A stretch of 64,000 nucleotides of DNA from Eisenibacter elegans DSM 3317 (GTDB taxonomy: Bacteria; Bacteroidota; Bacteroidia; Cytophagales; Microscillaceae), in contig NZ_KE387153.1 in NCBI RefSeq assembly GCF_000430505.1, forward strand, positions 1-64,000, given 5' to 3'. The notes below the pieces were generated by a model that was not told the DNA's origin, searched no databases, and worked only from the letters and a program-made list of their open reading frames with translations. Made by a program: the position numbers and the translations under genes. Positions 27,970 through 37,900 of this stretch are shown piece by piece (positions within the stretch are counted from its first letter, which is position 1; every line of letters begins with the position of its first letter).

Positions 27970-28523
27970 CTACCCCTCCCTCAAAAACTGTGTAGGGACG
28001 TGTTTGGTGAGCCACACACCATTTTGGGTGCAGTAGAAGAGGTGTCCGGCGGCGTGCATTTCTTGGGCTAGCACTACAAAGACATAGGGCTTACCGTGTC
28101 GTTGGCCTACGTTGTGGGCGGTGGCGGGGTCGGGGCTGAGGTGTACGTGGTGTCGTTGGCCTTTGTGTATGCCCTCGCGCCAAATGGCGGCTACGTGTTG
28201 CTGTGCTGTGACGTGGTAGAGTATTTCGGGAGGGCTTTGGACCTCGTAAGCCAAGTCTACCGAGATAGAATGTTCTTGGTTGGCCCTGATTTGGGTAAAA
28301 TCTTCACTAAGGGCAAAGCGCTTTTTGGCATTGGTGGCTACCACTGTTTTGAGTAGGTCGAGGTCTATATCAAAGCCTTTTTGACGCATGGCTTTTATCA
28401 GCGGGGCTACCTCTGTCCAGCCTTGGGGTCGAGGGTGATGCCGATAGCTTCGGGTTGGTGACGGAGTACGAGGCTTAGGAACTTGCTTATCTTGGTCGAA
28501 TCGTGTTGATTTTTTGCTTTCAT
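27970..28523 (-). pseudogene. kptA: RNA 2'-phosphotransferase (KptA/Tpt1) with a frameshift
   Basis: The C-terminal two-thirds reads as KptA: VVATNAKKRFALSED, RANQEHSISVDL, PPEILYHVTA, HHVHLSPDPATA, RHGKPYVF, NGVWLTKHVP. KptA removes a 2'-phosphate from RNA using NAD. The true N-terminus (MKAKNQHDSTKISKFL, then SLVLRHQPEAIGITLDP) starts at 28523 in another frame. The join is at about 28421-28428, in a CCCCAAGG run where one base appears to be missing (LDP?GWTEVAPL). The in-frame alternative starting further upstream has no family match before GWTEV. A real mutation or a sequence error are both possible. Confidence 0.85.
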
Positions 28524-28622
28524 ATCGTTGGTTGGGTGTTGCTAATGGTATTGGGCATTGTTTGTACACACTGGTATTTTGGAAACCTCACAGCTCAAAC
28601 TACAAGCCAAATTTGTAAAAAC

Positions 28623-28743
28623 CTCACGCTGCCGGCTATTTTCCAAATCCCACCGTTATACCCAATCACAATTGGTTTGGGAAATCTGCGCACTGAAAAT
28701 CCTTGATAATCAAGGAAATCAAACCCTGTGAATTTTGGTATAA
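28623..28743 (+). repeat. Truncated MITE left end plus REP-like element
   Basis: 28623-28662 is a truncated left end of the palindromic family (CTCACGCTGCCGGCTATTTT then CCAAATCCCACCGTTA). 28664-28743 is a nearly complete REP-like copy (TTGGTTTGGGAAATCTGCGC, CCTTGATAATCAAGG, TTTTGGTATAA). The two families abut here. Confidence 0.75.
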
Positions 28744-28983
28744 ACCTATGGGCAAGGAGAATGGGAGAGCAGTTCCTTACAAGATGGTGAGGTATACCAA
28801 AACTCGCTCTTCGTAGCTCAAAAATCGTGGGCTACTCGCTCTACCATCGAAAACGAGTTTGGCCCTTTCAGCATTGCCAATATTATTGGCAACAGCACTA
28901 TCATCATCATCCGCTACCTCGACGCTAAAAAGTTAGAAACAGAGGATGAGGGCTTCGTAACTACTTGGAAAAAAGTACGCTAA
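28744..28983 (+). pseudogene. Orphan C-terminal gene fragment
   Basis: An 80-codon open stretch with protein-like composition (GEWESSSLQDGEVYQNSLFV ... STIENEFGPFSIANIIGN) and a stop at 28981-28983. It has no start codon, because a stop at 28741-28743 lies at the junction with the REP-like repeat. I do not recognise the family. It looks like the tail of a gene cut off at the repeat boundary. Confidence 0.5.
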
Positions 28984-29052
28984 GTAACAGCGGTCCGCCA
29001 AAGTCTTTTCCCAGGCTTGGTACTTCACTTTTAGGTGGCTACTAGGCGTGGG

Positions 29053-29580
29053 TTATTTAATTTGGGGGAGGTCTCTGCGGCGTCTGTACTTGCTGAGACG
29101 GATACGTACTTCGAGCAGGTTGTGTATTTTTTCGATAAAGATGATTTCGGCATCAACCCTCACACCGCTGTTAAGCCTAGCGCCTACATCCATCGCAAGG
29201 TCTGCATTGATGTAGCCGATTTGCTCTCCACTCAGGCGGCAGACCATCACGGCATAAGAATCCTTGGGGTTGTTGGGTTCAGGGATGAGCAGCAATTTGT
29301 CGCCGGCACGGCATTTGGCGATGATCTGTTGGCGTGGTATGTTGGTGTGGTCATTGTTGTACTTCACCCCTACCACAAAAGTCTCTTCCATATCTACCAC
29401 TTCGCCAGTGTGTGCGCCAAATTGCGCCAAGTAGCGCTGCCAGTTTTGTTCTTCTTTGCTGGCTTTGTTGGGGAGCTCTTTTTTGGGCTTGGCTCCTGCC
29501 TTGGCTGCTTCAGGCTTTTGGTTGCTGAGTATCGCGATAAGACCAATGGCCAAAATAAGTATGAGGGCTAAGATTAACAT
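29053..29580 (-). CDS. Membrane-anchored HIRAN-domain protein
   Basis: 175 residues. An N-terminal hydrophobic helix (MLILALILILAIGLIAIL) is followed by a Lys/Ala linker and a HIRAN domain (about 65-155): ETFVVGVKYNNDHTN, LLLIPEPNNPKDSYAVMV, GEQIGYINADLAMDV. HIRAN folds bind 3' DNA ends or damaged DNA in helicases such as HLTF; here the domain is alone and tethered to the membrane. The gene is 18 bases downstream of the acetyltransferase gene and probably cotranscribed. Whether it binds nucleic acid is untested. Confidence 0.85.
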   Translation of the reverse strand: MLILALILILAIGLIAILSNQKPEAAKAGAKPKKELPNKASKEEQNWQRYLAQFGAHTGEVVDMEETFVVGVKYNNDHTNIPRQQIIAKCRAGDKLLLIPEPNNPKDSYAVMVCRLSGEQIGYINADLAMDVGARLNSGVRVDAEIIFIEKIHNLLEVRIRLSKYRRRRDLPQIK

Positions 29581-29598
29581 AATAATTTATACAAGCCA

Positions 29599-30024
29599 TT
29601 AAATCGCCGAGCTGTTTATGTTTTGGCAGACCATTAATTCACTATCGGAGCGTTGTGTGAAGCCATATTGCTCAAAAAAATTAGCCATAATAGAAGGCTG
29701 TTTTACCCAAGCGATAATGGCCTGAGGGTGAGCATTTTTCTCTAGGTAGCTTAGTAAATACGCCATCACCATTTTGGCCAATCCCTTGTGTTGAAAGTCA
29801 GGATGTACGATTACATCTTGCAAGTAATAGTACAAACTGCCGTCGCCCACGATACGCCCGCAGGCCACGGCTTGATCTTGGTGGCGGATGCAAATACCGA
29901 ATATAGTTCCTGCAAGGGCTTTTTCGACGAGCAGGTCAGGGAGGGTTTCCCAGCCAACGAGCTGCCTCAGCTCTTGGAATTCTGCTATTGAGGGGGTTGT
30001 TGGGTGAATGGTCAAGTTTTTCAT
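29599..30024 (-). CDS. GNAT family N-acetyltransferase
   Basis: 141 residues, a single GNAT fold. The acetyl-CoA loop is seen in YYLQDVIVHPDFQHKGLAKM (about 66-85, with the Q/RxxGxA-like QHKGLA), and the C-terminal motif FFEQYGF is present. The substrate is unknown. It lies 84 bases after the first carotenoid-oxygenase gene in the same direction and 18 bases before the HIRAN gene. Confidence 0.88.
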   Translation of the reverse strand: MKNLTIHPTTPSIAEFQELRQLVGWETLPDLLVEKALAGTIFGICIRHQDQAVACGRIVGDGSLYYYLQDVIVHPDFQHKGLAKMVMAYLLSYLEKNAHPQAIIAWVKQPSIMANFFEQYGFTQRSDSELMVCQNINSSAI

Positions 30025-30108
30025 ACTGATTCGCGCTTTGAGGCATTCGTAAACTTATACTTGCCTAAAGTTACGCATAAATCCGGTTTAAGGCAATGTG
30101 TACACGCC

Positions 30109-32298
30109 TCAAAAATGCGGATAAATATACTGTTCGAACAATTGGCGGATGCGTCGGCGCTTGGGTAGCCACCAGATTGTCCGTAGCAGTGCGTCATAGT
30201 CTTGGCGAATGTCAATCCGGTAGGGTGTATTTTGAGGCGATACGGCCTGTGCAATCCAAGTAGAGTGTAGCGTAAAGCCATACTGTAACTCAGGGTGTCC
30301 TAATACTGCAACCGGCCCTTGGCTGAGGTTGGCGGCATCAAATAGCCACATTTCGCAGCGATAACCTTCCTGTTGATTGGGCAGGCGATTTACCATAGTA
30401 CAGAGCAAGTAGCCGTCTTGTGCGGGGTCTACCCCTTCCGGTAGGGCTCCTTGGCGTTTGCGTGGGATAAACTGCACCGAAAACATATTATAGTCCGCTG
30501 GGAATGCATAAAAATCTGCCACTTGCATCGAGTCCGTATCTACCCTAATCAAGTTATAGGGCACACCTTTTCGGGTATATTCTAACAAACGCTCAGGTGA
30601 AACTAAGCGTTTGGGATGATTTTGGTACAATCTGTATATGTATCGGCTGAGGGTGCGATGGTCTAACGCAGTACTGACAAGATACAGTTGTCGGATAGCG
30701 TCTACCTGTTCGTCTGGAGCAATCATCCCACGGTAGGTATACAGCCCGACAGACCAAGTATGCTTGCCATCGGGGTCGGTGGCTTGTTTTTCGGGGTCTA
30801 GGGGGACGTGGAGCAGCTCTTGTTGTTTGATTTCACCAGAGGCAGCATCGATGACAAACTTGCCGATACGCCCCATATCCATAGCGCCAATAGCAAACAA
30901 ACTCATCATCTGTTGTTCTATCGGTTGGCCGTCGGTTGCTTGTGTATCATAGGGGCGTAGCCACTCTGCAGCACAGGCAGCGGTATTGTGGGCGGCATAG
31001 AGGGTAATTTGATTGTTGGGGTTGGCGTAATTACAAGAGAAGTGAATGGCCTCCAGGGGAACGGGTGTTGGCATTTTACGTGCTTGGACGGTAGCGGCAT
31101 TGCTCAGTTCGCTGCGTTTTACGAGGTAAATGTCCAAATAAGGCAACATCGGCGCTCCTATCAACTCTCGGATGAATCGGTCTATTCGGGGGTTGTGTGG
31201 GAAGGGATTGTTGATGAGGGTATCGAGGGTGAACTTAAACGACGAATCGGCCAAGAGTACATAATCTTCTGTGATGCCGAGTTGGTGCATACACTGTTGG
31301 ATGCGGAGATCCTTGCCCTCTGTGTCGAGCACCCGCCATTTTTGCAGGTTTTGGTCTTGACCATTCCAACGCATCAGAAATACTTGGTCAGGAGGCGCTG
31401 TAGTATCTATTGCTTTGATACCCAACTTGCTAATAAGACTTCTCAACCAACCGCCTATGCCTTTTTCGCTACGCGCCAGCAAGCGTGTGAGGGCTTGTTG
31501 GGCGGTCTGTTTGTCTTCGGTGCGGAGATATTCTTCGGCAATCTTATCCAATTCCTCTTCGCTACGCGTGGCATCGAGCAAGCTGTCGCCCAAGAGTTGG
31601 ATAGAAGAAAGCAAGGTTTCCATCGACTTGGTATAATTGACCATAAACAGCTCCCGTGTTTTGGGGTCAAATACTGGGTGAGCTGTAGACTGCGCCAAGG
31701 GAAAAGGAAAGCGTAAGAGCGGTGGGGTGGCAGCCACCCACTCCGTATTGAGGCCTATGGGTGTGATGAGCTCTAGGCTCTGCGGATCAAACTCAAAGGG
31801 CCGCCCTACATCGTAGGTAGCCAGTAAGCGTGGGCTTGACTCGCCCTGGCGCTGAAACGGAATGACTGCCGTGTTGAGCATATTGCGCGCTCCCAAGATG
31901 GGGGAGAGCCGGGCAATACCCATATTTCTAAAAAAGTAATGTTTGTAATGTTTCTCGTTGGCCAAAGGCCCCGTACGGCAGGTGGCTTCGTCGGCATAGT
32001 AACAGGGTGTCTTGAGGAGCTTGGTTTGCAGCTGTGCTTGTCCGGGAGTGTTGAAGTCTATTTTATAAATCATCCCATCGCCATTCATCAACGGAGTAGC
32101 ATACTCTCTGTTATTAGTACCATCAGGGTATTTTTCGGGATATGGCAAGCCCTCGGAGTTGACCGAACCACTAGGGGCTGCTAAATATACAACTCCGTAC
32201 AAATCCTCTGGCATTTGGCCTTGGAGGATATTGAGGGTAAAGTCAGTCGCATTGCGCGTACCGAAGATGAACGGGCGAAAGTTGGGGTTGGCGGTCAT
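30109..32298 (-). CDS. Carotenoid oxygenase family protein (paralogue 1)
   Basis: 729 residues of the RPE65/carotenoid cleavage dioxygenase family, which splits polyene or stilbene double bonds using Fe(II) held by four histidines on a beta-propeller. Family marks: PEDLYGVVYLAAPSGS, MNGDGMIYKIDF, ATYDVGRPFEFDP, FIPRKRQG, DGYLLCTMVN, and the C-terminal GFTLHSTWI. Candidate iron ligands shared with the neighbouring paralogue are in TAHPVFDP (near 206), HFSCNYANP (near 418), HTWSV (near 514) and LHSTW (near 678). It is longer than typical members, with an extra helical block at about 235-310. No signal peptide is seen. The substrate is unknown. Confidence 0.85.
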   Translation of the reverse strand: MTANPNFRPFIFGTRNATDFTLNILQGQMPEDLYGVVYLAAPSGSVNSEGLPYPEKYPDGTNNREYATPLMNGDGMIYKIDFNTPGQAQLQTKLLKTPCYYADEATCRTGPLANEKHYKHYFFRNMGIARLSPILGARNMLNTAVIPFQRQGESSPRLLATYDVGRPFEFDPQSLELITPIGLNTEWVAATPPLLRFPFPLAQSTAHPVFDPKTRELFMVNYTKSMETLLSSIQLLGDSLLDATRSEEELDKIAEEYLRTEDKQTAQQALTRLLARSEKGIGGWLRSLISKLGIKAIDTTAPPDQVFLMRWNGQDQNLQKWRVLDTEGKDLRIQQCMHQLGITEDYVLLADSSFKFTLDTLINNPFPHNPRIDRFIRELIGAPMLPYLDIYLVKRSELSNAATVQARKMPTPVPLEAIHFSCNYANPNNQITLYAAHNTAACAAEWLRPYDTQATDGQPIEQQMMSLFAIGAMDMGRIGKFVIDAASGEIKQQELLHVPLDPEKQATDPDGKHTWSVGLYTYRGMIAPDEQVDAIRQLYLVSTALDHRTLSRYIYRLYQNHPKRLVSPERLLEYTRKGVPYNLIRVDTDSMQVADFYAFPADYNMFSVQFIPRKRQGALPEGVDPAQDGYLLCTMVNRLPNQQEGYRCEMWLFDAANLSQGPVAVLGHPELQYGFTLHSTWIAQAVSPQNTPYRIDIRQDYDALLRTIWWLPKRRRIRQLFEQYIYPHF

Positions 32299-32623
32299 TG
32301 AGGTTTGGAGCTCAGGTATGTATATATGTAAAGAAAGTGAAATGTTCTCAAAGCATCAAACAAACTAGCGCAATGATTGAAAATAATTATCACTCTACCA
32401 CAGTACTAGGTATTTTCAGTTTTTTGTGGGCACTTTGCTCATTCCGCTCCCTCCTAATACTCGATGTAAATTTGGTCACAAAGCACGCAAAAGAGCGCTA
32501 AAAATCAGTAACTTTTTGTAGCTATATACCATCTTGGGGTACACAGCTTAATGAACCAGTACCAAACTAGAAAATATACAGTGTAGTAACTTCTGAAGCT
32601 TACTCGATGTAAGCAGCCTCATT
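32299..32623. other. Intergenic region between the two oxygenase genes
   Basis: 325 AT-rich bases. A TAAATTTG box is present on the plus strand near 32465 but has no gene downstream in that direction. No repeat-family copy or protein was recognised. It is long enough to hold a separate minus-strand promoter for paralogue 1, which I could not identify. Confidence 0.4.
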
Positions 32624-34843
32624 TTATGTGTTTGCCTCAAAGTGTGGGTATATATGTTCTTCAAATAACTGTTGTATCCGGCGGCGTTTGGGCAGCCACC
32701 AAATAGACCGCAGCAACTCGTCATAATCGGTTCGAATATTAATTTTGTGAGGGTTGTTTTGGGGTGATTCCGTGGTCGCTATCCAGGCTGAGTGTAACGT
32801 AAAACCATAATGTAACTTAGGATGCCCTAAGACAGTTACCGGCCCTTGGGCAAGATTGGCTGCATCAAAAATCCATATTTCCGAACGATAATCGTTTCGA
32901 TTATCTTCAAATTTTTGCCGCAAAGTACACAACAAGTATCCGTCTTGAGCCAAGTCTTCATCAGATATGTTGAAAGTTGTTCTATATCGAGGAACAAACT
33001 GTAAAGAGTACAAATTATAACTTTTTGGAAAATTATAGTGATCTTGGATTTTCATATTGCCTGTATCTACCCTCAACAAACAACATGGGATTCCTTTTTT
33101 AGTATAGTCTAATACTCTTTGTGCTGAAAGTAGCCGATTGGGATACTCTTCATATAAATCGTATATATACTTGCTCAGTACTTGTTCATCTAAGCCTGCA
33201 CTAATAAAATACAGTTGATGAATTTTGTTGACATTTTCTGCTGCATCAAGCATTCCTCGATAAGCATACATACTCATAGCCCAAGTATGCTCTCCTTTTT
33301 CTCCTATTGGCTGTTGCTCGGAGTTGAGTGGTGCTTGTAGTAATATTTGTTGTTGGATTTCGGCCTTTTCGGCATCGATTATGAATTTACCGATACGCCC
33401 TAAATCCATAGCCCCAATTGCAAGCAAGCCATGTAATTGTTTGTCTATTGCTTGCCCGTCAGTAGCCCGCACATCATATGTTCTCAACCATTCTGCTGCG
33501 CATGCAGCCGCATTATGAGAGGCATAGAGTGTGATTTGACCATTGGGGTTGGCATAGTTACAAGAAAAGTGGATGGCTTCTAGCGGAATAGGCTGCTTGA
33601 GTTTACGCGCCTTTACGGTATCATTGGCAGGGTTGAGCTCCGCTCTTCTGACAAGGTACAGATCTAAATACGGAATCATTGGTGCACCCAGTAGCTCCCT
33701 GATAAATCGGTCTATATCTGGGTTGTGTGAGAAGGGATTGTTGACCAAGGTATCTAGCGTAAATTTAAAGGAAGAGTCAGCCAACAAGACATAGTCTTGT
33801 GTGATGCCTAGCTGGTGCATACATTGCTGTATTTTCAAATCACTCCCCTCTTCATCTATCACGCGCCATTTTTGCAGTGTTTGTCCCTGGGTGTCCCATC
33901 GCATCAAGAATACTTGGTCGGCCAGTTTGGCTGACCAAGTTCCTAGTTTGATACAACTCAAGGTTTTGAGTACTTTGGCAATCAGTTTGGCTGCCCTTTG
34001 GGTACGATGGGCTTGTTTTAGGAGTTTCTGTGCTGCTTTTCTCCGTTCATGCTTATTATCATAGCAATGCGCTATTTCGGCTAGTTTTTTTTCAATGCCC
34101 TCTTGTTTGACATCATTGATATACCTGAGTTCTAAGACAGCAAAGATATTCTCCATCGACTTGGTATAATTGACCAAAAACAGCTCGGAGGTAGCCGGGT
34201 CAAATACCGGATGTGCAGTGGTTTGTATCAAAGGAAAAGGAAATCGCAACATTGCCGGAGTGGCGTTTACCCAATCAGCATTGGCTCCTATAGGGGTGAT
34301 GAGTTCGAGTGTTTTGGGGTCAAACTCGAAAGGCCGACCTACATCATAGGTTGCCATCAATCTTGGGGTGGTCTCACCCTTACGCGTAAACGGGACGACT
34401 GTCGTATTGAGCATATTGCGTGCGCCCAAGATAGGCGAGGGCCGAGCTATGCCCATATTCCGAAACGCATAATGCTTGTATTGTTTGCATTTAGCGAGCG
34501 TCCCCATACGTCCAGTGGCCTCATCAGCATGATAACAAGGTGGCTTGAGCACCTTGGCTTGCAGGCGTGCTTGTCCGGGAGTGTTGAAGTCTATCTTGAG
34601 AATCATCCCGTCGCCATTCATCAGGGGCGATGCATATTCTTTATTGGCCGTACCATCCGCATAGGTTTCGGGATAAGGCAGCCCGCCGGAGTTCACAGTT
34701 CCGACGGGAGAGGTGATATACACTGCCCCATATAAATCCTGAGGCAATTGCCCTTTTAGGGGGTATAACACATAATCTGCATCATCTCTTCTAGCAAAGA
34801 TGAATGGGTATGTTTGAAAGTTGGTCGTCATTTTTGGTGTCAA
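32624..34843 (-). CDS. Carotenoid oxygenase family protein (paralogue 2)
   Basis: 739 residues, colinear with paralogue 1 over its whole length (PQDLYGAVYITSPVGTVNSG, MNGDGMILKIDFNTPGQA, TYDVGRPFEFDP, TAHPVFDP, HFSCNYANPNGQ, DGYLLCTLRQK, GFTLHSAWI). All four candidate histidines are kept, so both copies may be active. The paralogues differ most in the block after NYTKSMEN (about 230-310), which here is rich in Lys/Ala and helical. The gene starts 71 bases after the end of the giant kinase gene on the same strand, so readthrough is likely. Confidence 0.85.
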   Translation of the reverse strand: MTPKMTTNFQTYPFIFARRDDADYVLYPLKGQLPQDLYGAVYITSPVGTVNSGGLPYPETYADGTANKEYASPLMNGDGMILKIDFNTPGQARLQAKVLKPPCYHADEATGRMGTLAKCKQYKHYAFRNMGIARPSPILGARNMLNTTVVPFTRKGETTPRLMATYDVGRPFEFDPKTLELITPIGANADWVNATPAMLRFPFPLIQTTAHPVFDPATSELFLVNYTKSMENIFAVLELRYINDVKQEGIEKKLAEIAHCYDNKHERRKAAQKLLKQAHRTQRAAKLIAKVLKTLSCIKLGTWSAKLADQVFLMRWDTQGQTLQKWRVIDEEGSDLKIQQCMHQLGITQDYVLLADSSFKFTLDTLVNNPFSHNPDIDRFIRELLGAPMIPYLDLYLVRRAELNPANDTVKARKLKQPIPLEAIHFSCNYANPNGQITLYASHNAAACAAEWLRTYDVRATDGQAIDKQLHGLLAIGAMDLGRIGKFIIDAEKAEIQQQILLQAPLNSEQQPIGEKGEHTWAMSMYAYRGMLDAAENVNKIHQLYFISAGLDEQVLSKYIYDLYEEYPNRLLSAQRVLDYTKKGIPCCLLRVDTGNMKIQDHYNFPKSYNLYSLQFVPRYRTTFNISDEDLAQDGYLLCTLRQKFEDNRNDYRSEIWIFDAANLAQGPVTVLGHPKLHYGFTLHSAWIATTESPQNNPHKINIRTDYDELLRSIWWLPKRRRIQQLFEEHIYPHFEANT

Positions 34844-34914
34844 TAATCATTATTGATACCAAAAAAGCAAAATAGTTTTTAAACTTCAATACATAAGTCA
34901 GATTTTTATCGCAC

Positions 34915-37900
34915 CTATACTCTAAATCCAATTATCAGTATATCATCCAGTTGCGATTCTTTCTTGCCTGAGTGTTGAACCCAATGCTCAAGATGTTCTA
35001 CCAAGCTGTCTTTTTGTTCTATTACTGGTTTTTGGTGTATTTTTTGAAGTAACTCTCTAAAACCTTTGGAAGTAAGCTTTCGACCATTAGGCCCGCCGAA
35101 TTGGTCTTGGTAGCCATCGGAGAAAATGTAAAAAGTAGTGCTAGGTTGAGGCACAAGAGGTTCTCCTAGCGATGGGTCTCCTGAAAGAGAAAACACTGTT
35201 TGCACAAACTTACGCTCTTTGTTATTACGCTCCCACTCCCCTCCTATTGGGCTTTTGTCGGCTTTGTATACCAACATTTCACCGTTGTGGGCAATCAACA
35301 AAGGATTCTTGGCTCCGGCAAAAGTAAGGGTGTTTGCGTGATGATCAATTGCTATAAGGGCAATGTCCATCCCATCACGGTTTTTATTTTCTTCTTGGTG
35401 CAAAGCCTGCACAATGCCTTTGTGCAGCTCTTCTAAAATCAATCCGGGAGAGCTAATGCGGCGCTGTATCACGATTTCGGTCAGCAAACTACTGCCTATA
35501 AGGCTCATAAACGCGCCAGGTACGCCGTGCCCCGTACAATCTACTGCGGCTAAGAAAGTGATGCCATTGACGTGTTTCATCCAATAGAAGTCGCCCGATA
35601 CCACGTCTCTTGGTTGAAAGAGTACAAATGACTCAGGCAGGTACTGTGCCAATTCTTGTTTGGAGGGCAAAATAGCTTGTTGGATATTTTGAGCGTAGTT
35701 GATGCTAGCCTTGATATCGCGTGCTTTGATTTCGATTTCGTTTTTCTGTTCTTCGATATAGTCTTTCTGCCGCATCACTTCTACAGTACGCTCTTTTACC
35801 TTTTCTTCTAGGTTTTCATAAAGCTGTGCATTTTCGATAGAAATTGCAATCTGAGAGGACAACAGGGCTAGCAAGTTGGCTCTGTCTTGTGAAAAAACAC
35901 CAGTATTGTGGCTGTTTTCAAGATACAAAAGCCCTACTAACTTCTGTTGTTTCAGCAGTGCAATCATCATCACCGACTCCGGTCTATGCTCTTGGAAATA
36001 CGGGTCTTTGCTGAAGAGTTGGTTCTCGTGTGGGCGAGTCAATATAGTAGGAGGGGCGGTACTGTTATTACCTTGTAGCCGAAGGGCATAATTAATCAAG
36101 CTGTCAGGCAGCAGATTTTTAGCCTTGCGCAAGGGTAAATTCAGCAACTCATCATCTGTAGTGCTCTCTTGATTCATATTGCTGATGGCTTCCAAAAACA
36201 GTCCTGCATCTCCTTTTGAGATAATCAATGCTCCTTTGTCTGCTCCGGCATTGGCTATTACCATCCCAAGCATCTTATATACCAGTTGTTGGTATACTAT
36301 TTCTTGCGATATTATCTGCGAACTCTTGATGACAACTTCTATATCTAGGCGTTGCAGCCCACCCGAAGACTTCGAGTCTTCGATGTTGCTGTGTTGAGAG
36401 CTGAACTCGCTGGCTCCCATAGTCGTCTTTTGAACCTGAATAGTCTGTCCGTTGCCTGCATCTACAAAGAGCTGTTTGAACTCATGTTCGAGCAGATAGG
36501 TCTTTTTCTCCGCCCCCCAAAGGCCATAACTACGGTAAGCTTGTAGGATGAGCAAATCAGCCAGCGTATTTTGCCCGGTCTTGAGGTAAAATCTCGCAAA
36601 GGCCTCTTGTATGAGTGCTTGGTCATTGCGCATTTGGTGGTCGTTGGCTAACTGTAGGGCTTGGTCAAACAACCGGGCTGTTTGGTATGTTTTCCCAGCT
36701 AATTGAGCCAACATTGCTTGTACAAAAGTGGCTTTTTGCGCATATACTTTGGGGTTATGAACAGCCCACTTTTGCAACATTTTCAGTGATTTGACAATAG
36801 CCGTTTTATTGCTCCCGGCCTTCGATGGGTTATGAAGACTCTCTTGCGCCAAAATAAGCGCTTTGAAGTAATAAAAGTGAGTTAAAAATGTAGTGCCTGC
36901 GCTGGCATCCTTGATAACCTCTGCCTTGGTGATGTATGACTTGCCGTCTGTGTGATTATTGAGCAAAACAGCTTCAAGTAATTTAGCCACATATGTTGAG
37001 AACAGGCTTGTTTTGTCTCCCAAAGTGATGGCTTTATCAATATACGAGTCCTCTGTCAGCGGGTGTCCTTCATAGGTTCTCAAAAAACCTTCATCACCAG
37101 ACGCTTTGGCATATAAGAAACAAGCAACTAGGTGATTGTCATGTTTGGCCGGCTGCTTTAGTTCATTCTTGACCACCAGCTCTTGCGCTATAAGGCGCTC
37201 TTTTACTTTATTCAGCCCTGCCCCTGAGAATATCAGCGTACCTATACCTACCACAGAAGACAGCATTGCAAACTCAAAATCCCCGCTTTGCATGGCTTGG
37301 ATATGGGTTTGATGTAATTCTTGGGCGACTTCGGTCAGGGGGCTTTTCCAGTGATTGACATTACACCCCCACACAAAACTAAGGCGGCTGGCGATATTGT
37401 CAGACTTGAGCTGGTAACGCAGCTCTACAGCGACTTTTCCTAGCTTATAGCCTCCCTCGATATCATTCAAGACCCCTGACTGTATCAGGGCGAAAGAAAT
37501 GTAAGAATATGGTGAAAACAGGTTGTGACCGTTATGGTAAGCGGCTTGGGCTTGTGTTGTGATGATTAAGGGCAGGATATCCGGATTAACAAAATAGGCT
37601 GCCGGGCTAATTGTTGAAAGCAGGCGCTCGATGGCTATGTGTAGCGGGTTGTCTGTTTGAGGGCGAGTGAGAAGCTTTTCGGGTTTACTCAAGAGCGATT
37701 TTGTACGCATCACCTGCCAAATAATTTGCAATTTGGAAGGTTTGCGCGGTATTTTGATATTAAGCAACAACAAAGCCTCCAAACCTACATCAATGGCCTC
37801 CAAAAGTTTATTCTGGGCTTTGAGGATGGCTAAGTGTAGCTCATGGACAGCGACCTTATCGAGTACATTTTGGGTTTTGTGTAACAGATTTGCCACTTCG

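Noticed and set aside
30988-31716. 242-codon open frame on the plus strand opposite a carotenoid-oxygenase gene
   Set aside because: It is antisense to a well-conserved gene, with no family resemblance and codon pattern dictated by the other strand.
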